Below are positions 17,289 through 25,948 of a stretch of 64,000 nucleotides of DNA, piece by piece. This stretch comes from Leptospira sp. WS39.C2. Lineage in GTDB: Bacteria; Spirochaetota; Leptospiria; Leptospirales; Leptospiraceae. Under the pieces are notes generated by a model. The model was not told where the DNA came from and did no database searches. It worked only from the letters and a program-made list of their open reading frames with translations. The position numbers were made by a program, and so were the translations under genes. Location: positions 1,637,001-1,701,000 of the forward strand of contig NZ_CP162142.1 in the NCBI RefSeq assembly GCF_040833965.1, written 5' to 3'. Position 1 is the stretch's first letter, and each line of letters opens with the position of its first letter.

Positions 17289-18896
17289 TTAGGAAATTGT
17301 TTTCTTTAAATCCTTGATGTGTTTTAGGAGTTCGTTTAAAGAAGATTTTTTTTCGGACTCCTTCCATCCCAGTTCTTTTGCAAGTACATTAGAGGCAGGC
17401 ACGGCAAGGGACTCCGCTAGTTTTAAGTCTAAAAAAACAACCCTCCATCGTCTTGAGAGAACATCGGAAACAGAAAGTGCAAATTCCTTTTTCACAAAAT
17501 GTTTGATCTCTTCTGCAAAATATCCTGACCCTTTTTTGATTTCTTTTGGTTTTTTTCCAAGGATGAGAGGGACTTCCCCACCATAAGAATCTACCAAACG
17601 AACCGCTGTTTCATACGGTAGGTCATACATGGTTTGGATTTTTGCCACTAAGTGTTTGCTATACCCATCAGCACCAGGGAAAGCGAAACTTGCAGTAAAA
17701 CATTTCATTTTAGAAGGTAGGTTACCAACGGATATTAATTTATCCGTAAGGTCTTCTGCCATCTTTCGGAATGTTGACCATTTTCCACCGGACATGGTGA
17801 CAAGACCTGAATCGGAAACAAGGATTGCCTCTTCTCTAGAGATCGATTTGGTATCTTTTTTATCTCCAGTGGAGATGAGCGGGCGTAGACCACTAAACAC
17901 GGATTCGATGTCGTCTTTTGTTAACTTTGTGTCTAAATAATCATTTCCGGTTTGGAGTAAAAATTCTACCTCCGATTGTAAGGGAAGTGGTTCATCCTCG
18001 ATCTTTTGGATCGCTGTGTCCGTTGTTCCGAGAAGCACTTTTCCTTCCCACGGGATCACAAAAACAACTCTTCCATCGGCAGTTTTTGGAATGATCATCG
18101 CTGTACGGCAAGGGAGTTTTTCTTTATCAAAGACAAGGTGGATTCCTTGGCTCGGCGCAAGTACATTCTCTGCTTTTGGGTCATCGAGTTTACGAAGGGA
18201 ATCAATCCAAACTCCTGTTGTATTTGCGACAACTTTTGCTTTGATCGAAATTACTTTTTTGGTGACCGAATCTTTTGCCGTGACACCAATGATTTTTCCT
18301 TTGGCATCTTTGAGAAAGGATATGACTTCAATTCGGGAAACAATATCTGCTCCATTATCTTTCGCAGCTCGAACGGCTGTTACATTGAGCCTTGCATCAT
18401 TAAACTGGGCATCGTAGTAAGCAATTCCCCCTTTAAGGTTATGTTTTTTTAAAGAGGCAAAATAATCGAGAGCTGTTGCTTTGGAGATCCGTTCGTGTCC
18501 AGGGACAATAGACTTTCCAGCAAGAAGATCATACATGGTAAGACCAATGGAATAAAATGGTTTTTCCCACCAAACATAGGTTGGTAACACAAATTGGAGT
18601 GGTTTTACTAGGTGGGGAGCATTGGTGAGAAGGCGTTTACGTTCCGACAAAGCTTCATAGATCAACTTAAAATGGAACTGGGCCAAATACCGTACGCCAC
18701 CATGGATGAGTTTTGTAGATCGCGAACTAGTCCCTTGGGAAAAATCACCCTTTTCGAGAAGGGCTACTTTGTAACCTCGGAGACTTGCATCGAGGGCTGT
18801 ACCAGAACCTGTGGCACCACCACCCAAAATTAAAATATCATACTGGGTGGATTCTAATTGTTTCAGTGTTTGTTTTCTTTCATCTAAATGATTCAT
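17289..18896 (-). CDS. glpD: Aerobic glycerol-3-phosphate dehydrogenase
   Basis: 535 residues, normal for GlpD. The FAD site is at the N-terminus (ILILGGGATGSG), followed by the family motif RSTKLIHGGVRYL and later APSQGIHLVFD, IPWEGKVLLGTTDT and VTMSGGKWSTFRKMAEDL. It oxidises glycerol 3-phosphate to dihydroxyacetone phosphate and passes electrons to quinone at the inner membrane. No glpF or glpK is adjacent. It is convergent with the phosphoesterase and divergent from tyrS. Confidence 0.93.
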   Translation of the reverse strand: MNHLDERKQTLKQLESTQYDILILGGGATGSGTALDASLRGYKVALLEKGDFSQGTSSRSTKLIHGGVRYLAQFHFKLIYEALSERKRLLTNAPHLVKPLQFVLPTYVWWEKPFYSIGLTMYDLLAGKSIVPGHERISKATALDYFASLKKHNLKGGIAYYDAQFNDARLNVTAVRAAKDNGADIVSRIEVISFLKDAKGKIIGVTAKDSVTKKVISIKAKVVANTTGVWIDSLRKLDDPKAENVLAPSQGIHLVFDKEKLPCRTAMIIPKTADGRVVFVIPWEGKVLLGTTDTAIQKIEDEPLPLQSEVEFLLQTGNDYLDTKLTKDDIESVFSGLRPLISTGDKKDTKSISREEAILVSDSGLVTMSGGKWSTFRKMAEDLTDKLISVGNLPSKMKCFTASFAFPGADGYSKHLVAKIQTMYDLPYETAVRLVDSYGGEVPLILGKKPKEIKKGSGYFAEEIKHFVKKEFALSVSDVLSRRWRVVFLDLKLAESLAVPASNVLAKELGWKESEKKSSLNELLKHIKDLKKTIS

Positions 18897-18993
18897 AAGG
18901 GTTTTTACGTACTTTGGTGGTTGCCTATAGAGATTCTAAGGTTAGTGTTGTCAAAAGTCACCTTTTCTACCATCGAAAATTTTTGAAATTGTT

Positions 18994-20220
18994 ATGAAAA
19001 CTGAATTAGAATTAAACCAAGAATTAGAAACTATCCGCCGAGGCACTGTTGAAATCATCAGCGAAGGGGAACTTTTAGAAAAAATCAAATCCAAACCTTC
19101 CCTTACCATCAAGGCAGGATTTGATCCCACAGCTCCCGACTTACATTTAGGCCATTTTGTTTTACTGCGAAAACTCAAACATTTCCAAGACTTGGGCCAT
19201 GATGTTTGTTTTATGCTTGGTGATTTTACTGCCATGATTGGTGACCCCACTGGAAAATCAGAAACGCGCAAACGTCTTTCGAAAGAAGAAGTATTGGAAA
19301 ATTCCAAAACCTACCAAACGCAAGTATTCAAAATTTTAGACCCAAAAAAAACTCGCATCCTTTACAATTCCCATTGGTGTTCGGAACTAATATTCGAAGA
19401 TGTACTTGTTCTCACTTCTAAGTATACAGTTTCTCGTATGTTGGAACGAGATGATTTTACCAAAAGACACAAAGCGGGCACACCTATTTCCATGATTGAG
19501 TTTTTATACCCACTAGTGCAAGGGTATGATTCGGTTGCAATGAAGTCTGATGTCGAACTTGGGGGCACTGATCAAAAGTTCAATATGCTTGTGGGCCGCG
19601 ACTTACAAAGAGAATACGGACAAAAACCACAAGCAGTCATCACCTTGCCACTATTAGTTGGTCTTGACGGTGTGAAAAAAATGTCCAAGTCTCTTGGCAA
19701 TTATGTAGGCATCATTGAAAAACCCATCGACATGTATGGGAAAATTATGTCGATCTCAGATGATCTGATGTGGAATTATTTTGAACTTCTCACAGACCTT
19801 CCTATGTCCGAAGTGGAAAATCGAAAAGAGGGGATTCGTACCAAATCCCTTCATCCTAAAGAAGTCAAAACGGAACTGGCTCTCCTCATTATGGACCAAC
19901 TCCATCCATCGGAAGAGAACCGGAAAGCCGTGGAAGAATGGACTGCCATCCACAATACCAAAAACAGGGCACTTCCAGACGAAATTCCAACTGAGAGTTT
20001 GGACTCCAGTTATTTTGCAGAAAAACCACCACTTCTTGTTTATGTTTTGTCCCAACTCAAATTCATTCCGAGTGTTTCGGAAGGCCGTAGGCTCATCCAG
20101 GCAGGTGGATTGTATTTGGATGAGGAAAAAATCACCGATCCAACACTCGTTTTAGAACAGGGAAAGGAATACCTGATCCGCCAGGGGAAGAAAGGGAAAT
20201 TTTTAAAAATCAAAACCTAA
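18994..20220 (+). CDS. tyrS: Tyrosyl-tRNA synthetase
   Basis: 408 residues, class I synthetase. Nucleotide-binding motifs are PDLHLGHFV (HIGH type) and KKMSKSLGN (KMSKS). Tyrosine recognition is suggested by [22 protein letters not shown], which fits the TyrRS group with about 400 residues found in many Gram-negatives. A C-terminal S4 RNA-binding domain is visible ([19 protein letters not shown]). It appears monocistronic; an imperfect GGAGAC/GTCTCC hairpin at 20228-20254 lies between it and the next gene. Confidence 0.94.
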   Translation: MKTELELNQELETIRRGTVEIISEGELLEKIKSKPSLTIKAGFDPTAPDLHLGHFVLLRKLKHFQDLGHDVCFMLGDFTAMIGDPTGKSETRKRLSKEEVLENSKTYQTQVFKILDPKKTRILYNSHWCSELIFEDVLVLTSKYTVSRMLERDDFTKRHKAGTPISMIEFLYPLVQGYDSVAMKSDVELGGTDQKFNMLVGRDLQREYGQKPQAVITLPLLVGLDGVKKMSKSLGNYVGIIEKPIDMYGKIMSISDDLMWNYFELLTDLPMSEVENRKEGIRTKSLHPKEVKTELALLIMDQLHPSEENRKAVEEWTAIHNTKNRALPDEIPTESLDSSYFAEKPPLLVYVLSQLKFIPSVSEGRRLIQAGGLYLDEEKITDPTLVLEQGKEYLIRQGKKGKFLKIKT

Positions 20221-20290
20221 AGCGAGGGGAGACGAGTACAGAACCTTAGTCTCCTATCCGATAATCGATACTAAGGAAAGCCATACCTAC

Positions 20291-21481
20291 ATGTCACTCG
20301 ATCCGACAAACGAAGAGAAAGAAATCCAGGACATCGTCCATGAACTTTCCAAGGACATCGAGAAAGATCGTTTATTTGCTAAAAAACTCCGTCGTTTCGC
20401 CTTTATCTCTGGCTTATCATTTGTTGGTGCAACTGTCCTTGTTTTATGTGGGTATCTTTTATATTTGAGCCTCAGTGTGACCAAACTCGAATCTGAGGTA
20501 AAAGAAAAAGAACGTAACCTTCGCGAGCTCGAGCAGTCTCTTTTTTCTTTGATGTACCAAGAACAACTTAGGGAAGAAAATGCTTTGGCCGGCGACACTG
20601 AACCTGATACCGAACTTGCCAAACAAGTAGAAGAGAATATTGAATTCCTTAAAGAAGTAAGCCAAAATACAAAAGGTCGTAACATCTTACGAGGCAATGA
20701 ATCACAAAAAGAAATTGCTTTGACCTTTGACTTGGCAACAGGGGAAGAACTCCCCGTCCTTTACAATTACATCAAAGAACATAAAATCAAAGTGACTTTG
20801 TTTTTATCCAACGAAAGGCCATCTGACATCAATGGATCTTTTTTTGTCAGACAAAACTTAGATTATATCAAACGGATGGCAAAAACTGGGGCCGTCGAAT
20901 TTGGAAACCATACTTGGTCTCATTTTAACTACCAACGTTCTGTTACTGAAACTTCCTTAAAAAAAAGAATGGTACTCGAATACTTATCTAAGTCCGTACT
21001 TGACCTCCCTCGTATGGCAGAAGAGTTAAAAAGAGTGGAAGATACTTTTTATTCACTCACCAAACAAGAGTTAAAAAAATATTACCGTTTGCCTTATGGA
21101 GCACTTAGCCAATTGATTTTGGATTCTCATGCAAGCCTTGGTTATACTGACCATATCATGTGGTCGAATAATGCAAAAGGTTCTCTCGACTTACCCGATT
21201 ATATCAGCAAACAATTCCTATATAAAAAAACATCCAAAGGCAAAAAGGAAGTGGTGAAAAACCCTCACTACAAAACAGGAGAGGAAACTCTCACGTTTTT
21301 AGAAAACTGGGAAAAAGCAGATCCCAATGGAATGAATGGAGCCATCATTCTGATGCACCTCGGTGGTCCCCGTAAATTTGATAAATTGATTTATATCCTA
21401 CCAACCTTCATTGAAAGGATGAAAGAAAAGGGTTACAGATTCGTAACCCTTTCCGAAGTATTAAACAACGAAAAAGACTAA
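20291..21481 (+). CDS. Membrane-anchored polysaccharide deacetylase-like protein
   Basis: 396 residues. The N-terminus is cytoplasmic and charged, one membrane helix spans about residues 37-62, a coiled-coil region follows (ESEVKEKERNLRELEQS), and the NodB-type domain covers about 140-390. Catalytic motifs are EIALTFD (the second Asp of the usual TFDD is Leu), FGNHTWSH, YRLPYG and ILMHLG. Enzymes of this CE4 family remove acetyl groups from peptidoglycan or other N-acetylated glycans. The altered motif 1 loses a usual metal ligand, so activity is uncertain. AAGGAAA lies upstream of the ATG. A periplasmic cell-wall role is inferred. Confidence 0.75.
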   Translation: MSLDPTNEEKEIQDIVHELSKDIEKDRLFAKKLRRFAFISGLSFVGATVLVLCGYLLYLSLSVTKLESEVKEKERNLRELEQSLFSLMYQEQLREENALAGDTEPDTELAKQVEENIEFLKEVSQNTKGRNILRGNESQKEIALTFDLATGEELPVLYNYIKEHKIKVTLFLSNERPSDINGSFFVRQNLDYIKRMAKTGAVEFGNHTWSHFNYQRSVTETSLKKRMVLEYLSKSVLDLPRMAEELKRVEDTFYSLTKQELKKYYRLPYGALSQLILDSHASLGYTDHIMWSNNAKGSLDLPDYISKQFLYKKTSKGKKEVVKNPHYKTGEETLTFLENWEKADPNGMNGAIILMHLGGPRKFDKLIYILPTFIERMKEKGYRFVTLSEVLNNEKD

Positions 21482-21496
21482 TGGATGAGGCAACGA

Positions 21497-21530
21497 AGTA
21501 TCCTCCTCTATGAAGGATACTGAATCTTTG
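21497..21530 (+). terminator. Possible terminator after the deacetylase gene
   Basis: AGTATCCT at 21497-21504 pairs with AGGATACT at 21514-21521 in an 8-bp perfect stem with a nine-base loop, between two convergent genes. Only a broken T-rich stretch follows, so efficiency is uncertain. Confidence 0.45.
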
Positions 21531-24500
21531 TTATAGGAACTGTTTTTTTCTGTTTTTGAAATGGTTGGAGACACGGTCCCGAAACATGTACAAATTCAGA
21601 TAAAATACCGGCACCATGATGAGTGTGATAAAAGTCGCAAAAGCAAGTCCCCATCCAAATGCAAGTGCCATTGGAACAAGGAAAGGGTCTTTGCCTCCAA
21701 TTCCATAGGCCGTTGGTAATAATCCAAGTACTGTAGTCACAGTCGTTAACATCACTGCACGTAGTCGTATACTTCCTGCTTCCACTAACAAATCGAAGGT
21801 GGATTTTGATGGATCTTCAATCCTAAGTTGGTTTGCACAATCCACGAGCACAATGGAGTCGTTTACGACTACCCCCGCAAGCCCAATGATCCCAAGAAAT
21901 GCCAAAAAGGAGAAAGGTTGTCCATGTAAGAGGAAGGCAAATATCACACCAATGACTGCAAAAGGAATGGCACTCATGACGATAAGTGGTTGTGCTAAGG
22001 ATCGGAATAGGGAAGCAAGGATCATATAAATGATCAGTAGTCCTACAAGAAAAGCCCTTCCGAGTGAAGCCATTGATTCTTCTGTGTCTTTGTTTTCTCC
22101 AGAAAACCGAACAGAATACCCAGGGTATTTGGCGATAATTCGTTCTGTGAGTTGTTTTGCTTCTAAGTTCACTTGTCTTGAAGTGGAAACTGTTTCATCG
22201 ATATTGGATGTTACCGTTAAAAGCCGTTTTCCATCTAAGTGGTTAATCGAAGCTCGCCCTGGATTACGGTCGTAACTGGTAAGCCTTGAAACAGGGATTA
22301 AGTTTCCTGTGAGGTTATTCACATACACTTTATTCAAATGTGTGAGGGATGAGCGGTATTCTTCAGGGAATCGTACTCGAACATCCACTTCTTCATCGGC
22401 TCGTTTGATTTTAGTAGAAACGGTTCCTTGTAAAGCAGTGTTGATTGCAAGTGAAACAGACTGAACACTCACTCCTGCAAAAGAAGCAAGTGCCTCATCT
22501 ACAGAAACTCGGATTTCGTCTTTCCCTTCATTAAAATCATCACCAATATCTGTGACCCCTTTGATTTTCGCAAGTGCCGCTTTGTATTCAGCACCAATTT
22601 TGAGTAAGGTGGCAAAATCATCACCTTTGATTTCAATTGCCACTGGTTTTCCAACTGGAGGACCACCTGCGAGTTTTTCGAATTCTAAGTTTACAAGTTT
22701 TCCTTTGAGGGGTAAAAATTCACTAGGGATCGGATCAATTTGGATTTTGTCTTCCGGTTTTTTTTCCAAATTTTCTTTGGCTAATTTTTCTTCGAGTAAG
22801 GTTAGGGATTTTTCATTTAGCAAATACTTTGAATTTTCTCTTACAACTTCAATGATCTTTTCAGTAGACCTATCTCTATTATCATCAGGAGTGAGATAGA
22901 CCATAACTTGTGCATAGTTTTTCCCACGTTTGGTAAATGGGTCATTCGGGTCTTTCTGGATGATCCCTACACGAGAGATAAAATTTTCAACTTCGCCTTT
23001 TGGTAGTTTTGCGATCGAATGTTCAATGGCTCTTATGAACCTGTCTGTTTCTTCTAATTTTAAACCTGTTTCTGCTGTTACTCTTACTTGGAAGGTTTCA
23101 ATGGCACCTGGGAAAAGTTTGAATTTTCCGAATTTTGCTTGGATGGCAAGGGAAAAAACAAAAAGTCCGAGAAGGAGTCCCACCATTTTCCAACGGTTAC
23201 TAAGGGCAAAACGTAAAAGGGGAAGGTATGTTTTTTCTTTAAATCTTATGAACCAATGTGATTCTTCTTTCACTTCTCCTTTCATATCAGTTGCCTTACT
23301 CACATCATATAAGTGAGAAGGTAACATAAAAAAAGCTTCAAACAAAGAGCTAAGTAAGGAAAGTATCACAACAAGAGGAATGGAATGGATGAACTTTCCG
23401 AATATTCCAGTCATAAACAACATAGGACCAAAAGCTGCAATGGTAGTTGTGACAGTTGCGGTAACAGGCGCTAGGACTTCGCTTGTCCCTCTCATGGCGG
23501 CTTCAAAAGGTGCTTCACCCATTTCCAAATGACGGTATACGTTTTCACAGATGATGATGGCATCATCCACTAAAATCCCAACAACAATGATAAGACCCAT
23601 CATGGAAATCAGGTTTAAGGTAAGCCCCATATAATTCATCGCTACAAAGGTCATCGCGATGGAGATAGGAATTCCAAGTGCTGTCATGAGTGCCATCCTC
23701 CATCCGAGGAATACAAACAATGAAGCTGTGACAAGGATTAGACCCGAGATTGCATTGGAGGTTAAAACACCAAGGCGCCTTCTAATGTATTTGGATAAAT
23801 CATTTACAAATGCATGTTTGACGGTGCCCTTCGAGGAACGAATAAACGATTCTACTACTTTTTTTGACTCGTCTACAACAGAAATTGCATCTGCTTTCTC
23901 TCGTTTTATGACAGTTAGTGCAATGGCAATATTTCCATTGGATTTATCTAAATATTCAGAATCTTCAAAACCTTCTGTAACACGCGCTACATCTCTGATT
24001 CGAACGGAGCGACCAGCATCATTTGTTCGAATGAACACATTCTCAATTTCTTCAGCGGAATCAAATTCACCGACTGTGCGAACAATGATTTCCCTTGTTT
24101 TTTCGTTTATATTACCACCTGGAAAATTGATATTCCGTAGGCGTAAGGCGTTGATCACCTGTGTTGAGGACAAAGATAAAGCCCTCAATTTATCAGGATC
24201 TAAGTCCACCTTCATTTCTCTCTCACGCCAACCACGTTTAGTGATCCGTGCAACCGTTGGTAAATCTTTTAGTTTTTCCTCTAATAATTTGGCTTGGTCT
24301 CTAAGTTCCTTTGCATTTAAGACTGGTTTTCCATCTCTAATTGTTGGAGTCAGATGGATTTCAATCACAGGTTGTCTTGCAGTTGTGATTTCTGTAACAA
24401 TTGGATCTTCAGCATCAGTAGGTAAATCTTGAATGCGATCAATGGCAGATTTTAAGTCATCCACAACCTTTTGTGTATTCTTTGTATTTGGGTCAATGGT

Positions 24501-24785
24501 GATGATGATCCCTGACCGATTTTCGAGAGATGCGGATCTGAATTCTTTGATTCCATCAACTTCTTTAATTGCATCTTCGAGTGGTTTGGTGACAAGTTTC
24601 TCCACATCTGCTGGAGCCGCCCCAGGATAAAGAGTTGTAACGCTAACAATATCAAAATTGATATTGGGAAACGCCTCTCGATTCATGGTTGCTGCAGTAA
24701 ATCCACCAACCAATAAAATTAAAAATGTCAATAGGTTTACGAATAAACTTTTGGAAAGAAAATACTGAACAATGGATGAACCCAT
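21531..24785 (-). CDS. RND-family efflux transporter, inner-membrane pump
   Basis: 1084 residues, typical of the AcrB/CzcA type. The first membrane helix starts at residue 10, a large periplasmic loop follows ([32 protein letters not shown], split here only for orientation at the family position 38-70), and helix 4 carries the proton-relay pair in [15 protein letters not shown]. The second half repeats the layout, with [15 protein letters not shown]. It exports hydrophobic compounds or metals with a periplasmic adaptor and an outer-membrane channel. Neither partner is next to it, so they must be elsewhere or shared. AGGAGA precedes the ATG. It is followed upstream by def, with a 45-base gap. 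Confidence 0.88.
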   Translation of the reverse strand: MGSSIVQYFLSKSLFVNLLTFLILLVGGFTAATMNREAFPNINFDIVSVTTLYPGAAPADVEKLVTKPLEDAIKEVDGIKEFRSASLENRSGIIITIDPNTKNTQKVVDDLKSAIDRIQDLPTDAEDPIVTEITTARQPVIEIHLTPTIRDGKPVLNAKELRDQAKLLEEKLKDLPTVARITKRGWREREMKVDLDPDKLRALSLSSTQVINALRLRNINFPGGNINEKTREIIVRTVGEFDSAEEIENVFIRTNDAGRSVRIRDVARVTEGFEDSEYLDKSNGNIAIALTVIKREKADAISVVDESKKVVESFIRSSKGTVKHAFVNDLSKYIRRRLGVLTSNAISGLILVTASLFVFLGWRMALMTALGIPISIAMTFVAMNYMGLTLNLISMMGLIIVVGILVDDAIIICENVYRHLEMGEAPFEAAMRGTSEVLAPVTATVTTTIAAFGPMLFMTGIFGKFIHSIPLVVILSLLSSLFEAFFMLPSHLYDVSKATDMKGEVKEESHWFIRFKEKTYLPLLRFALSNRWKMVGLLLGLFVFSLAIQAKFGKFKLFPGAIETFQVRVTAETGLKLEETDRFIRAIEHSIAKLPKGEVENFISRVGIIQKDPNDPFTKRGKNYAQVMVYLTPDDNRDRSTEKIIEVVRENSKYLLNEKSLTLLEEKLAKENLEKKPEDKIQIDPIPSEFLPLKGKLVNLEFEKLAGGPPVGKPVAIEIKGDDFATLLKIGAEYKAALAKIKGVTDIGDDFNEGKDEIRVSVDEALASFAGVSVQSVSLAINTALQGTVSTKIKRADEEVDVRVRFPEEYRSSLTHLNKVYVNNLTGNLIPVSRLTSYDRNPGRASINHLDGKRLLTVTSNIDETVSTSRQVNLEAKQLTERIIAKYPGYSVRFSGENKDTEESMASLGRAFLVGLLIIYMILASLFRSLAQPLIVMSAIPFAVIGVIFAFLLHGQPFSFLAFLGIIGLAGVVVNDSIVLVDCANQLRIEDPSKSTFDLLVEAGSIRLRAVMLTTVTTVLGLLPTAYGIGGKDPFLVPMALAFGWGLAFATFITLIMVPVFYLNLYMFRDRVSNHFKNRKKQFL

Positions 24786-24830
24786 GGAATCTCCTGCAAG
24801 AACTCACTTGCAAACCAAAACGATCTTATA

Positions 24831-25370
24831 TTAATCTAACAATTTACCAGCAGTATCAATGTCTTCGTTATATCCAAAAAGTTTTGTACTTTTTAATCGA
24901 TCTACATACAATACGCCGAATAAATGATCACATTCATGTTGTAATACGATGGCCCTATAACCTTCGATGATTTCGTCGTGTTCAACAAAGTTTTCATCTC
25001 GCCATTTCATTCGAATTTTGTTTGGTCGTTCCACATACCCTCGCATTCCAGGTACGGAAAGACAACCTTCCCAAAACCCATCAGCTGGTGGACTTAATGG
25101 TGTAATCTCAGGGTTTAAGATGATTTGGTTTGGGACTTCCGGAGTTCCCGGGTATCTTTCGTTGTCATCTTCTTGGCCAACGACCACTAATTTTTTCAAA
25201 ACACCAATTTGTGGGGCGGCAAGTCCCACACCATCTGCATGGCGCATGGTTTCAAACATGTCCCGAATCAATTTTTTGAAATCTTTGGTTTGGATTTCGG
25301 ATTCAGTGACATCTTCACTTGTTTGCCTAAGGATCGGATTACCAATTTTAAGAATTTTTCGTACTGCCAT
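24831..25370 (-). CDS. def: Peptide deformylase
   Basis: 179 residues. All three catalytic motifs are present: [19 protein letters not shown] and QHECDHLFG, whose Cys and two His bind the metal. It removes the N-formyl group from new proteins. The C-terminal tail after the HECDH helix is short ([20 protein letters not shown]). No fmt gene is adjacent. It is read in the same direction as the RND pump but has no obvious functional link with it. Confidence 0.95.
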   Translation of the reverse strand: MAVRKILKIGNPILRQTSEDVTESEIQTKDFKKLIRDMFETMRHADGVGLAAPQIGVLKKLVVVGQEDDNERYPGTPEVPNQIILNPEITPLSPPADGFWEGCLSVPGMRGYVERPNKIRMKWRDENFVEHDEIIEGYRAIVLQHECDHLFGVLYVDRLKSTKLFGYNEDIDTAGKLLD

Positions 25371-25484
25371 AATCTAATATGGAATAGATTGAAAAAGGTC
25401 ACTGAATGATCAAGTGAACTCCTAATCAAATGAAAAAGAATTTGACAGGTGGGGGTTAAAACGCTGAAATCTCGGGAGGGATTT

Positions 25485-25557
<73 letters not shown>

Positions 25558-25632
25558 TTGTGCTAATCCAAGGTGCGAGACCGCGTTTGGCTGTCAACAG
25601 AATCCCAAAATAGCTAAGGAACCAAAGACTTT

Positions 25633-25944
25633 ATGGGACAAGATACGGTAGAAGAACTCACTAAAAAATTGAAAATCCAATCGGATATCATCAAAGGGTA
25701 TGAAAAAGTCTTAAGGCTCAATGAACAAGAATTAGCTAACGCAGATGAGATCATTCGTATGTACGAACAAATCATTGATTACTCAAGAGTCGAACTTAGA
25801 GAAGCAAAAGAAACAGTGGAAGCAAGTACAATGGTTTCCAATTTGAGTCGTGATGAGTTAATGTCTGCTTTTGATAAAATCAAATCCCTTGAGGATGCGA
25901 ATCGAAAACTTCGAGAAGAATCTTTAAAGTTTAGCAAAGATTAG
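25633..25944 (+). CDS. Coiled-coil protein upstream of the SpoIIE-type phosphatase
   Basis: 103 residues from an ATG with AAGGAA upstream. Nearly the whole chain is heptad-patterned helix (VEELTKKLKIQSDIIKGYEK, IIRMYEQIIDYSRVELREAK, KIKSLEDANRKLREE). It has no enzyme motif or membrane segment. Only four bases separate its stop from the TTG of the large phosphatase gene, so the two are very probably co-expressed. It may be a partner or scaffold of that phosphatase; the family is not one I recognise. Confidence 0.7.
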   Translation: MGQDTVEELTKKLKIQSDIIKGYEKVLRLNEQELANADEIIRMYEQIIDYSRVELREAKETVEASTMVSNLSRDELMSAFDKIKSLEDANRKLREESLKFSKD

Positions 25945-25948
25945 GCCC

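Noticed and set aside
23659..24432. 257-codon open frame on the plus strand
   Set aside because: It lies entirely opposite the RND pump gene, has no recognisable domain and shows the Ser/Phe-rich make-up of an antisense shadow.
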